Assembly: GCF_027563465.1 (NCBI RefSeq)
Contig: NZ_JAPFQA010000004.1
Location: forward strand, 124,001-188,000
Origin: Mesorhizobium qingshengii
Lineage (GTDB): Bacteria; Pseudomonadota; Alphaproteobacteria; Rhizobiales; Rhizobiaceae
Direction of reading: 5' to 3'
Length of the DNA stretch: 64,000 nucleotides
The position numbers were made by a program, and so were the translations under genes. Positions 19,247-27,626 of the stretch are shown here, piece after piece. The stretch's first letter is position 1. Every line of letters starts with the position of its first letter. Below the pieces are notes generated by a model. That model was not told the DNA's origin. It was given only the letters and a program-made list of their open reading frames with translations, and did no database searches.

Positions 19247-19753
19247 ATGAGACCATTCGCGCAATTCGCGCTTGCGGGCTGCCTTTTGGTTGCCGCGGGC
19301 GCGGCTCATGCCGACGAGACCAAATTTCTCCAGTCGTTCAAGGGCAACTTCGCCGGCAAGGGCACGGTCCAGGTAACCACCGACGTGCCGAACGTTGGCG
19401 TAACTTGCAGCTTCAAGTCGAACGCGACCTCAACCTCGCTCTCGCTGGATGGCAGTTGCCGGGGTCTCGTCGTGTTGACGCGGGCCATCAGCGCCAACTT
19501 GAAGGTCACGGATGCGAAATACAGCGGCGTCTATGTCGGGTCTCGTACGGGGCCGGCACAGCTGAACGGCAGCCGTTCGGGCAATGCGATCAATCTCGGC
19601 ATCCGCTGGGCCAAGGAGGTCAATGGGGATCGCAAGGCGCGGATGACGGTCGAGAAGAGAGGCGAGAACGGGATCCGGCTGACAGTCACCGACACCGACC
19701 CGAAAACCGGCAAGAACGTGGTGACGAGCCGTATCGATTTGACACGGACCTGA
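19247..19753 (+). CDS. exported hypothetical protein
   Basis: This 168-residue protein has a Sec signal peptide, with likely cleavage after AHA at about residue 23. The mature part is rich in beta-prone, Ser/Thr/Lys segments and contains two Cys (VTCSFK and GSCRGL) that could pair in the periplasm. AAGGAGAG lies 8 nt before the ATG, which decides this start over in-frame codons further upstream. It is convergent with dinB, 4 bp apart. I recognise no family with confidence. Confidence 0.75.
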   Translation: MRPFAQFALAGCLLVAAGAAHADETKFLQSFKGNFAGKGTVQVTTDVPNVGVTCSFKSNATSTSLSLDGSCRGLVVLTRAISANLKVTDAKYSGVYVGSRTGPAQLNGSRSGNAINLGIRWAKEVNGDRKARMTVEKRGENGIRLTVTDTDPKTGKNVVTSRIDLTRT

Positions 19754-19757
19754 CGGT

Positions 19758-21074
19758 TCAATCTTCCAATGGTTCCGGCGGATGGGCGTCCCGGCCCTTG
19801 CCGAACGTATAGCCGGTTTCCACCGCCTTGCGGCCGAACTTGTCGCGCAAGGCATCGATGGCGCCTTCCGCCATGGCGCGCTTGCGCGCCTGGACGTCGA
19901 CCAGGTCGGGCGGATCGGCCTTGTCGTCGCCCGAGAGGTCGCTGACGCCGATGCCGAGCAGCCGATATTTCGTGCCGTCCGTTTCCTTGCGCAGAAGCTC
20001 GACCCCGGTCTGAAAGATGCGGTCGGCGAGCCGGGTCGGGTCGCTGAGCTGGCGGTTGCGTGTGCGGAGCTTGAAATCCTGGGTCTTCAGCTTCAGCACC
20101 ACGGTGCGCCCGGCAATGCCGGATTTCTTCAGCCGTGCCGAGACTTTCTCCGAAAGCCCTCTCAGCACAGCGACAAGCTCATCCAACGAAGCGATGTCGG
20201 TGTCGAAGGTGGTTTCGGCCGATACGCTCTTGGCATCCTGGTCGGGATCGACGCGGCGGACGTCCTCGCCGCGCGACAGGCGATAGAGCCGGTCGCCCAT
20301 CGTGCCGTAGCGGCGCATCAGGTCGCCGCGATCCATCTGCTGCAACTGGCCGATGGTGCGGATGCCGTCACGCTCCAGCGTGGCGTTGAACGCCTTGCCG
20401 ACCCCCCAGATCATGGTCACCGGCTGCGTTGCCAGAAAGCCGACCGCCTCTGCCTCGCCGATGACCGAGAAGCCGCGCGGCTTGCGCAAGTCCGAAGCTA
20501 TCTTGGCGAGGAACTTGCAATAGGACAGGCCCGCCGAAACGGTGATGCCGATCTCCTTCTCTACAGCCAGCGCGAATCGCGCCAGCACCACCGCCGGCGG
20601 CAGCCCGTGCAGCCGTTCGGTGCCGGCGAGGTCGAGAAACGCCTCGTCGATCGACAGCGGCTCGACCAGCGGCGTCAACGCCTGCATCATGGCGCGCACC
20701 TCGCGGCCGACGCGCACGTATTTTTCCATGTTCGGGCTGATCACGACCGCGTCGGGACAGGCTTCGAGCGCCTTGAACATCGGCATTGCCGAGCGGACGC
20801 CCTGGATGCGGGCGATGTAGCAAGCGGTGGAGACGACGCCACGCTTGCCGCCGCCGATGATCAGCGGCTTGTCCTTCAGTGCCGGGTTGTCGCGCTTTTC
20901 GATCGCGGCGTAGAAAGCATCGCAGTCGATGTGTGCGAGATGCAGCCGGTACAGCTCCGGATGGCGCGCCAGCCTGGGGCTGCCGCAGCGCTCGCAGCGC
21001 CTGACGCCGCCGCGCTGAAAAGTCAGGCAGTCGCGGCAAAAACCGTGATCGGGATTGTTGACAGGGGCCGCCAT
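19758..21074 (-). CDS. dinB: DNA polymerase IV (Y-family) with N-terminal zinc ribbon
   Basis: This 438-residue translesion polymerase has the catalytic Asp residues in [14 protein letters not shown] (about 47-60) and SIDEAFLDL (about 140-150). The little-finger domain runs from about 300 to 400 ([15 protein letters not shown]). Before the polymerase core there is a CxxC (Cys13, Cys16) and CxxC (Cys27, Cys30) knuckle, an extension seen in some alphaproteobacterial DinB proteins. The ATG at 21074 was chosen directly before this extension; an in-frame ATG at 21083 is possible. The GNAT gene starts 78 bp away on the other strand. No LexA box is evident in the gap. Confidence 0.93.
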   Translation of the reverse strand: MAAPVNNPDHGFCRDCLTFQRGGVRRCERCGSPRLARHPELYRLHLAHIDCDAFYAAIEKRDNPALKDKPLIIGGGKRGVVSTACYIARIQGVRSAMPMFKALEACPDAVVISPNMEKYVRVGREVRAMMQALTPLVEPLSIDEAFLDLAGTERLHGLPPAVVLARFALAVEKEIGITVSAGLSYCKFLAKIASDLRKPRGFSVIGEAEAVGFLATQPVTMIWGVGKAFNATLERDGIRTIGQLQQMDRGDLMRRYGTMGDRLYRLSRGEDVRRVDPDQDAKSVSAETTFDTDIASLDELVAVLRGLSEKVSARLKKSGIAGRTVVLKLKTQDFKLRTRNRQLSDPTRLADRIFQTGVELLRKETDGTKYRLLGIGVSDLSGDDKADPPDLVDVQARKRAMAEGAIDALRDKFGRKAVETGYTFGKGRDAHPPEPLED

Positions 21075-21151
21075 CGCTGCGAACATAAAGAGAACAGAAG
21101 CAATGGTACGACAGTGCAAGGCCAGCGACAAGGCTGGCCTGGGGAGAACGC

Positions 21152-21727
21152 ATGAGCACGACCATAGCGCCGCTGGCGCCCGAACTTTGGGCGGATTTCG
21201 AGGACCTCTTCGGCAAGCAGGGTGCCTGCTATGGCTGCTGGTGCACGCATTTCCGGCTGGCGCCAGCGGTGCGCCGCGAGAGCAGCCGCGAGCGCAACAA
21301 GGACCATATTAAGGCGCGCATCGAAGCCGGCCCACCGCCTGGCCTGCTGGCATTCGAGGATGGCAAGGCGGTCGGCTGGATGCAGATCGGACCACGCGCC
21401 GACGTGCCCGAATGGAACAATCAGGGCAGGGGGTCGGCGCCGGTCGATCCTGCCGACGCCACGGATCCGGCCGTCTGGGCGATCTCCTGCTTCTTCATCC
21501 GCACCAGGGCGCGCGGCAGGGGCATCACGCACCGCCTCGTCGAAGGCGGCATCGACTTCGCCCGCAAGAATGGCGCGCGGCTGGTCGAGGCTTGCCCGAT
21601 AGATCTGTCGAGGGATTCGCGTTCGATCGGGCTGTTCGTCGGCTCGTCACGGGTCTTCGAGAAGGCCGGGTTCGAAAGGCTTGTGGAACGCAAGGCGGGC
21701 CGGCCGTTGATGCGGCTGGTGCTGTAG
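21152..21727 (+). CDS. GNAT family N-acetyltransferase
   Basis: A 191-residue acetyltransferase. Acetyl-CoA binding motif A is [21 protein letters not shown] (about 117-137), preceded by the strand AISCFFI. The N-terminus has [11 protein letters not shown], a Cys-rich piece typical of one GNAT subgroup with unassigned substrates. The C-terminal strand [16 protein letters not shown] completes the fold. GGGGAGAA precedes the ATG. The gene lies between dinB (divergent) and an exported protein with no obvious functional link. Confidence 0.85.
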   Translation: MSTTIAPLAPELWADFEDLFGKQGACYGCWCTHFRLAPAVRRESSRERNKDHIKARIEAGPPPGLLAFEDGKAVGWMQIGPRADVPEWNNQGRGSAPVDPADATDPAVWAISCFFIRTRARGRGITHRLVEGGIDFARKNGARLVEACPIDLSRDSRSIGLFVGSSRVFEKAGFERLVERKAGRPLMRLVL

Positions 21728-21826
21728 CAGTCGCCCGTGATCAACAGCCCGTCTTGCGGCTGTGACAGGATTTCCTTACCAGTGGTGGAAACGGCTTTGA
21801 CAGCCGCGATAGAGTGGAGCACCGAC

Positions 21827-23359
21827 ATGAAGCGCGTTTTGCCATTTGTTTTGCTTCTTTCCTGTGCTGCACCGGCCTTGGGCCAGACGGTCGACAGTCA
21901 GGGCGCCAAGCAGCTGTCCGACAATCTGGCGCGCTATTTTGGCAAGCAGCCGTTCGATATTGGATTCGTAAAGGTTTCAGTCGAGGGTGACTCCTACAAG
22001 CTCTCGTTCGACTTCAAGCCAGTCGCGGACATGCTGGCGAAGCAGCAATCCTTCAAGTTCGACCTCACCCCTTACTTCATGTTGGTCAAGCCACGCAAAG
22101 ACGGCCAGTGGGACGTTTCGGCGGACGTATCTCCGAAAGGATCTGTTGATTTCGTCAGTCCCGAGGGGCCACAGCACATCGGTTTCTCCATCTCGAACAA
22201 CAAGTTCACCGGAACGTATGACCCTGATCTGGCCGCTTTCGCGAGCGTTTCGGGTTTGACATCGGGCATGAGGATCAACTCAAACAGCGCGCTACAGAGC
22301 GCGGAAGTCACAGTGGATGCCGGTTCTGGCAGTATGACGGCGACGAAATCCGCGAATGGCGGCGTCGATTTTACTTATTCGCAGACAATGACTGCCTTTG
22401 CCGAGAGCGTCAGACTGGACGATCCCAAGAGCGGTCTGAAAGTCTCGTACAAGGTCAAGTCGCCGCAAGCGTCGGTGCAAGCCAGCGGCAAGGGCTTACA
22501 GACAAAGCCACTGCTCGACCTCCTGGCATTCGCCGTGGCCAATGAGAACGAGACGACGCTGAAGGCCAACCAGGCGCAGCTCAAGTCGCTTCTGCGTGCT
22601 GCGCTGCCTATATGGGAGCGTATCGACGGAACCTATGGCTTCAAGGAACTCACGGTAGAGAGCCCGATCGGCAATTTTGGCGCGGCGCAGTTCAGCACCG
22701 CGTTCGGAACCGATGGTGTCGTCCAGAACGGCAAGCTCACCTATGGTATCAAGGCGTCGGGGCTGACCGTGCCGCAGCAGCTTTTGCCAAGCTGGAGTGC
22801 GGCGCTGCTGCCCACCGATATCGACCTGAATTTTGGTGGCGCCAACATCGATCTTGACAGCATGGCGAAGAAGACGATCGAAGCCTTTGATCTCCATCAG
22901 GATCCGCCGTTGTCGCCTGATTTCGGCGACCAGCTCAAAGCCGACTTCATGGCCAAGACGCCAAAGGTCGTCCTTGGCCACAGCACCGTGAAGAATAAGG
23001 ACATGGAGATCGCGCTGGAAGGCGAGATGACGAGCTTTGGCGAGAAGCCCGACGCCAACCTCACGGTCGATGTCGCGGGCTATGACAAGATCGTGGCGGC
23101 TCTGCAGACGGCGGCCAAAACCGAACCGGAAGCGGCCCAGTATTTTCCTTTTGCACTGGCCATCAAAGGATTTGCCAAGACACTTCCAGATGGCCGGATG
23201 GAATGGGTGATCAAGGTCAAGGCTGACGGGTCCGTCGCCGTCAACGGCGCCATGCTGAAGCCGGCCGATCCGCCCGTGGACGACAGCGTCAACGACGATA
23301 ACAGCGGCGACGACAGTGGAGACGACAATGGCGGGGCAGGGGCAAAACTGAGCCCTTGA
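21827..23359 (+). CDS. large exported protein with acidic C-terminal tail
   Basis: This 510-residue protein has a Sec signal peptide (MKRVLPFVLLLSCAAPALG, cleavage near 20). The body is made of repeated beta-rich segments with phrases such as VKVSVEGDSYKLSFDFKP and KVVLGHSTVKNKDMEIALEGEM, suggesting a long beta-sandwich periplasmic protein. It resembles DUF2125-type proteins in general appearance only. The last 25 residues are almost all Asp, Asn, Ser and Gly (DDSVNDDNSGDDSGDD), probably disordered and able to bind divalent cations. GTGGAG precedes the ATG. It is convergent with the HAD gene, 11 bp apart. Confidence 0.78.
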   Translation: MKRVLPFVLLLSCAAPALGQTVDSQGAKQLSDNLARYFGKQPFDIGFVKVSVEGDSYKLSFDFKPVADMLAKQQSFKFDLTPYFMLVKPRKDGQWDVSADVSPKGSVDFVSPEGPQHIGFSISNNKFTGTYDPDLAAFASVSGLTSGMRINSNSALQSAEVTVDAGSGSMTATKSANGGVDFTYSQTMTAFAESVRLDDPKSGLKVSYKVKSPQASVQASGKGLQTKPLLDLLAFAVANENETTLKANQAQLKSLLRAALPIWERIDGTYGFKELTVESPIGNFGAAQFSTAFGTDGVVQNGKLTYGIKASGLTVPQQLLPSWSAALLPTDIDLNFGGANIDLDSMAKKTIEAFDLHQDPPLSPDFGDQLKADFMAKTPKVVLGHSTVKNKDMEIALEGEMTSFGEKPDANLTVDVAGYDKIVAALQTAAKTEPEAAQYFPFALAIKGFAKTLPDGRMEWVIKVKADGSVAVNGAMLKPADPPVDDSVNDDNSGDDSGDDNGGAGAKLSP

Positions 23360-23370
23360 GGGGGACAGCC

Positions 23371-24024
23371 CTAAAGGCCCAGCGCGCCCGCGATCTTGGG
23401 CGCGGCCTCATGCCAGTCCTGGACGACGACGATGTCGTCCGGCACCGGCGGCAGGAACGCGCGCAGCGAATTGTCGGCCATCAGATGGAACAGATGCGCG
23501 TCCGCAACCGAGCCGCGCGCCGACAGGAGATTGTGCGGCTGGTCGTCGACGAAGGCTATGCGCCGGCCCTTGGCGCCGCGCAGCTTGGCCAGCGCCGGCC
23601 CCTTGGCCATTTCGGTGGTCAGGAGCGGGTAGTTCAGGCCGAGCGCATCCAGGTGGGCGCGGCGGGTGGAGCGATGCCTGTGTGGCATGGCGGTCAGCAG
23701 GATGATCTCGGCCCTGTCGCCTAGACCTGCCAGCGCGTCCGCGGCGCCGTCGGTTATGCTCTGCCAGTCGGCCTGCGCATCGAAGAATTCGCCGAGAAGC
23801 GCGGTTACCTCCGCCTGTTCGATCAGCCGGCCACTTTCCGTTTCGGCGATATTGCCGGTCAGCCGGAACGAGGCCAGAGTCAGGCCAAAGCCGCGCGATT
23901 TGAGGAAATGCGGGAACGGGCGGATGAATTCGAGCACGACGTCATCGACGTCGAGCACCAGCAGAGGCCGGTCGTCGGCAGCCAGTTCCTCGATCTGTCG
24001 CGCGGTTTCGGGATCATCGCTCAT
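23371..24024 (-). CDS. HAD-superfamily hydrolase
   Basis: This 217-residue HAD protein has the nucleophile motif VLDVDDVV (Asp25 and Asp27), motif II Thr in ILLTAMPHRHR (about 126) and the acidic motif AFVDDQPHNLL (about 170). A helical cap (about 40-100) follows the first motif. The family acts as phosphatases on small metabolites; the substrate is not evident. The ATG at 24024 overlaps the stop of the DUF3572 gene as ATGA, so the two are translationally coupled. The longer open frame upstream is a shadow of that gene. Confidence 0.82.
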   Translation of the reverse strand: MSDDPETARQIEELAADDRPLLVLDVDDVVLEFIRPFPHFLKSRGFGLTLASFRLTGNIAETESGRLIEQAEVTALLGEFFDAQADWQSITDGAADALAGLGDRAEIILLTAMPHRHRSTRRAHLDALGLNYPLLTTEMAKGPALAKLRGAKGRRIAFVDDQPHNLLSARGSVADAHLFHLMADNSLRAFLPPVPDDIVVVQDWHEAAPKIAGALGL

Positions 24025-24323
24025 ATGGAATGCTCGTGGTTGTCGTCGCCCAGCGGCAATGCGCGCAAAGCCTTGCCGACGGCCGCGGGCGGCGTGCCGG
24101 TTTCCTCGGCAAAGCGCATCAGGGTCGGCTCGTGGGCGAGAATGAACTGCAGAACACCGGCCAGGAATCCCGGCTCGCTGGCGGCTTTGCGGATCGAATG
24201 CGCCTCTATGCCGGTGATCGCCAGGAAACGCGGCAACAGCTCCGGATCGGAGGCGACAAAGCCCAGGGCCTTCACGGCAATGTTTTCCGCCTCTTCGCGC
24301 ATTGACGCTGCGTTTGCCATCAC
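24021..24323 (-). CDS. DUF3572 family protein
   Basis: This 100-residue, mostly helical protein matches DUF3572. The characteristic phrases are AENIAVKALGFVASDPELLPRF, cut here into a helix pair, and GVLQFILAHEPTL. No function is assigned to the family, which is common in Rhizobiales next to the divK/pleD locus. The exact start is uncertain among Met1, Met2 and Met8 (24323, 24320 or 24302). It is the first gene of a pair with the HAD protein (4-bp overlap) and divergent from divK. Confidence 0.82.
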   Translation of the reverse strand: MMANAASMREEAENIAVKALGFVASDPELLPRFLAITGIEAHSIRKAASEPGFLAGVLQFILAHEPTLMRFAEETGTPPAAVGKALRALPLGDDNHEHSI

Positions 24324-24564
24324 TACCTTCGGTGTGTGGAATGAGTCTCTCCCGCAGTAATGGCAAGACTGGCTTGCGGCAAGCCATTACGGCGTGGCGC
24401 GCCTTTGGACGCGTTGGGGGCGAGGTGGAATTCGCGCTGTTTCTCAACCGCAGATTTCCGTTTCGTCAATCATATTGCCGTAAAGTGAAGCAGGGTTGGT
24501 GCGCTCCGGGAAGGCGCGCATGACGGCCACCTTCGAGCGGAAGGACGGCCGGGACGGGATGTCG

Positions 24565-24936
24565 ATGCCTAAGAAGGTCATGATCGTCGAGGACAACGAG
24601 CTCAACATGAAGCTCTTTCGGGACCTCATCGAAGCAAGCGGCTACGAGACCGTGCGCACCCGCAACGGTCTGGAAGCGCTCGATCTGGCGCGTCAGCACC
24701 GGCCGGACCTCATCCTGATGGATATCCAGCTGCCCGAAGTGTCGGGACTGGAGGTGACCAAATGGCTGAAAGAGGACGACGAGCTGCACGTCATCCCGGT
24801 CATCGCGGTGACCGCCTTCGCGATGAAGGGCGACGAGGAACGCATCCGCCAGGGTGGCTGCGAGGCCTATATTTCCAAGCCGATCTCGGTGCCGCGTTTC
24901 ATCGAGACCATCAAATCCTACCTGGGCGACGCCTGA
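24565..24936 (+). CDS. divK: single-domain response regulator DivK
   Basis: This 123-residue stand-alone receiver controls cell-cycle kinases (PleC/DivJ targets in Caulobacter and rhizobia). Phospho-acceptor Asp53 is in LILMDIQLP, the acidic pocket is IVEDNELN (Asp10), and Lys105 is in YISKPISV. The [19 protein letters not shown] phrase is nearly diagnostic of DivK. The start was set at ATG 24565 to match DivK length; ATG 24559 is two codons upstream with a G-rich ribosome site before it. pleD follows after 33 bp, the conserved divK-pleD arrangement. Confidence 0.94.
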   Translation: MPKKVMIVEDNELNMKLFRDLIEASGYETVRTRNGLEALDLARQHRPDLILMDIQLPEVSGLEVTKWLKEDDELHVIPVIAVTAFAMKGDEERIRQGGCEAYISKPISVPRFIETIKSYLGDA

Positions 24937-24969
24937 TGTGCCCTTTCAGCCGAGCCGGAGCCTTGTGAA

Positions 24970-26343
24970 ATGACTGCGCGGATCCTCGTCGTCGACGACA
25001 TCCCTGCCAATGTGAGGCTGCTGGAAGTCCGGCTGCTGGCCGAATATTTCGAAGTGCTGACTGCCACCAACGGGCCGGATGCGATCGAGACCTGCGAGAA
25101 TGGCAAGGTCGATGTCGTGCTGCTCGACGTGATGATGCCCGACATGGACGGGTTCGAGGTCTGCCGGCGGCTGAAGAGCGACCCGGCGACGTCGCACATC
25201 CCGGTGGTGATGATCACCGCGCTCGACCAGGTCTCCGACCGCGTGCGCGGGCTCGAGGCCGGCGCCGACGACTTCCTGACCAAGCCGGTCAATGACCTGC
25301 AACTGATGACGCGCGTCAAGAGCCTAGTCCGGCTGAAGTCGCTGACCGACGAGTTGCGGCTGCGCGCCTCGACCACGCGCAACATCGGCATCGAGGAGCT
25401 GCTGAGCCGCAATTTCGCGTCGGAAGACACCATGCCGAAAGTGCTTTTGATCGACGAGCGCAAATCATCCGTCGAGCGTATCCAGAAGATGCTGCGCGAC
25501 CGCGCGGACCTCGACATCGCCAGCGATCCGCATGCCGGCTTCTTCCAGGCCGCCGAGACGCCCTACGAATGCGTGATGATCTCGACCGCCTTTGCCGATT
25601 TTGACCCGCTCAGGCTTTGCTCGCAGTTGCGCTCGCTCGACCGCACCCGCTTCATGCCGATCATCCTGCTGGCGGAGGAGGGCGAGGAGGAGCGCATCAT
25701 CCGTGGTCTCGAACTCGGCATCAACGACTATCTGATGCGGCCGATCGACCAGCAGGAGCTGACGGCGCGGTTGCGCACCCAGGTGCGCCGCAAACGCTAC
25801 AATGACCAGTTGCGCGCCAGCGTCACCCAGACGATCGAAATGGCGGTAACCGACGGCCTGACCGGGCTGCACAACCGTCGTTACCTCGACAGCCATCTGC
25901 AGACGCTGTTCGACCGCGCCGTGGCGCGACGCCGGCCGCTGTCGGTGATGATCACCGACCTCGACCGCTTCAAGGCGATCAACGACACTTACGGCCATGA
26001 CGGTGGCGACGAGGTGTTGCGGGAATTCGCGCGACGGCTGCGCAAGAATGTCCGTGGCATCGACCTTGCCTGCCGTTTCGGCGGCGAGGAGTTCGTCGTG
26101 GTGATGCCGGACACCGAGGGCGGAGTGGCCGAGAAGGTCGCCGAGCGCATACGCGCCGAAATCGCCCACGCGCCTTTTGCCATCGGCTCGGATGGCAAGA
26201 CGATCGAGGTTACCGTCAGTGTCGGCGTGTCGTCGGTGCTGAAGGGGGTGGATACGGTGGCGGCGCTGATGAAGCGCGCCGACCTGGCACTCTACGAAGC
26301 CAAGAGCGGCGGCCGCAACCGCGTCGTCGCCAAGGCGGCGTGA
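24970..26343 (+). CDS. pleD: response regulator / diguanylate cyclase PleD
   Basis: This 457-residue protein makes c-di-GMP when phosphorylated and marks pole development. REC1 (1-120) has Asp53 in VLLDVMMPD and Lys in FLTKPVND. REC2 (about 153-270) lacks the phospho-acceptor Asp (CVMISTAFAD) and serves as dimerisation adaptor. The GGDEF domain (about 290-457) has GGEEF near 370, preceded at the correct distance by RGID, an RxxD inhibitory site. The arrangement matches Caulobacter PleD throughout. It is co-transcribed with divK; a hairpin about 50 bp downstream may end the transcript. Confidence 0.95.
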   Translation: MTARILVVDDIPANVRLLEVRLLAEYFEVLTATNGPDAIETCENGKVDVVLLDVMMPDMDGFEVCRRLKSDPATSHIPVVMITALDQVSDRVRGLEAGADDFLTKPVNDLQLMTRVKSLVRLKSLTDELRLRASTTRNIGIEELLSRNFASEDTMPKVLLIDERKSSVERIQKMLRDRADLDIASDPHAGFFQAAETPYECVMISTAFADFDPLRLCSQLRSLDRTRFMPIILLAEEGEEERIIRGLELGINDYLMRPIDQQELTARLRTQVRRKRYNDQLRASVTQTIEMAVTDGLTGLHNRRYLDSHLQTLFDRAVARRRPLSVMITDLDRFKAINDTYGHDGGDEVLREFARRLRKNVRGIDLACRFGGEEFVVVMPDTEGGVAEKVAERIRAEIAHAPFAIGSDGKTIEVTVSVGVSSVLKGVDTVAALMKRADLALYEAKSGGRNRVVAKAA

Positions 26344-26831
26344 CGGCCAGCCCCGATTATCCAGTCAACCCGACAGGGTTACCTATTTACCTTAATCCAA
26401 GCGATTCGCGAGCCTTGGTTAAGAAACTGTTGATTTTCATAAGCTCTTGCGCAAGTGTGCTGGCCATAGAAGAGGGCGAGGCCGGCACGAGGGTAGACAG
26501 CCGGCTCGATCCCAAGAATACCCCATGATGCTCAGGTCCGCCGCATCTCCTGGGTCCGTGGGGTCGGCCGGCCGGCGCTGGCACATAGTGGCCTCCTCGT
26601 ACCGCTGCCAAACGCCGACCGGCCCCCTTTTCTCCAGATCAAGACGTAAGGATTCCGTGCCAAGCCCCGGAAGACGTGGGGGTTTTCATGTGCGCGAGAT
26701 CTGAATGGCGTTTCACCGGATCGTGGTGGCTTCAGCCGCAAATGGCGATCGAAGCCGGCTGGCGCGACCGCCGAAACGCATTGCCTCGCAGTCTTCAATA
26801 GGCTGAAGGCAGGCTGGCTCCTGACAACCGG
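26344..26831. other. long intergenic region after pleD
   Basis: This stretch of nearly 500 bp has no convincing gene on either strand. It contains the hairpin at 26392-26422 and GC-rich filler. No tRNA cloverleaf or mobile-element end was seen. Confidence 0.5.
26392..26422 (+). terminator. hairpin after pleD, possible terminator
   Basis: TTAATCCAAG (26392-26401) pairs with CCTTGGTTAA (26413-26422) with a one-base offset. It lies 50 bp past the pleD stop. A short T-rich stretch (TTGATTTT) follows about 10 bp later, so this is at best a weak terminator. Confidence 0.35.
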
Positions 26832-26871
26832 TTGACAGGAGTTTCCATCTATGCAGAAATTGGTTGGACCA
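26832..26871 (+). promoter_or_regulatory. promoter and GntR self-operator
   Basis: The -35 TTGACA (26832-26837) is followed after 17 bp by a weak -10 AGAAAT (26855-26860). The dyad TGGT-TGG-ACCA (26861-26871) abuts it and fits the FadR-type consensus TNGT-N3-ACNA. The gene downstream encodes a FadR/FCD regulator, so autoregulation is likely. Confidence 0.5.
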
Positions 26872-26891
26872 TTGGACCACTTGGAGGATTT

Positions 26892-27626
26892 GTGGACCAG
26901 AACAGCCTGCCACCGATTCAGACGACGGCGCGTGATGACGCCGTGCTGAAGGCGTTGGTGGGCTTTGTCGGCGCCGAGGCCTTGCGGCCCGGCGAAAAGC
27001 TTCCGACCGAGCGTATCCTGGCCGAGCGGTTGAAGGTCAGCCGCAACACGGTGCGCGAGGCGCTGACGCGCTGGGAAGGGCTCGGTCTCGTCGAGCGCCG
27101 GCAAGGCAGCGGCACCTATCTCAAGGCGGCTGTGTCACCCGACATGCTGCACATGCCGCTGACGCTGTCGGGCGGCAACGACTTCACCAGCCTGATGCAG
27201 ACGCTTGAGATCCGCCGCGCCCTGGAAGCGGAGGCAGCGGCACTGTGCGCCGAGCGGGCGAGCCCGGCCGACATTGCCGAGATCGAGCGCAAGCTCGACA
27301 TCATGGAGCAGGCGTTCCGCACGCGCGATGGCATGTCGGCGGAAGAAGACTGGGAATTCCACCAGGCGATCTATCGGGTCTCGGGCAATCCGCTGTTCGA
27401 ACAGATCATCGCGGCCATGCACGAGCTGTTCCACCGCTTCTGGGAGCATCCGCTCGGCGTGCGCGACTTCGGCCACGCCAGCTTCCCCTATCATCGCACC
27501 ATCTACGAATGCATCGCCGCGCGCGATCCGCAAGGCGCCCGCGCCGAGGCGCTCAAGCTGATCGCCACCGTCGAGGACGATCTCAAGCGCGGCGCCGCCA
27601 AACTCAAACTTTCGAGCCAGACATGA
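26892..27626 (+). CDS. GntR family regulator, FCD subfamily, of the PLP enzyme/ABC operon
   Basis: This 244-residue regulator has an N-terminal winged helix (about 10-75, with PTERILAERLKVSRNTVREAL and the wing GSGTYL). An FCD effector domain follows (about 95-235; EIRRALEAEAAALCAERA, EEDWEFHQAIYRVSGNPLF and a late PYHRTIYECIAARD). The start is GTG 26892, decided by GGAGGA 4-9 bases upstream. The stop overlaps the ATG of the PLP enzyme (ATGA). It heads a six-gene operon with a sugar-type ABC importer, so its ligand is probably the imported substrate or a breakdown product. A TGGT-N3-ACCA dyad stands just upstream. Confidence 0.9.
   Translation: MDQNSLPPIQTTARDDAVLKALVGFVGAEALRPGEKLPTERILAERLKVSRNTVREALTRWEGLGLVERRQGSGTYLKAAVSPDMLHMPLTLSGGNDFTSLMQTLEIRRALEAEAAALCAERASPADIAEIERKLDIMEQAFRTRDGMSAEEDWEFHQAIYRVSGNPLFEQIIAAMHELFHRFWEHPLGVRDFGHASFPYHRTIYECIAARDPQGARAEALKLIATVEDDLKRGAAKLKLSSQT

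Noticed and set aside
26344..26831. Possible tRNA in the gap after pleD (a GGCTCGATCCC T-loop-like piece)
   Set aside because: No matching acceptor, D and anticodon stems could be built around it.
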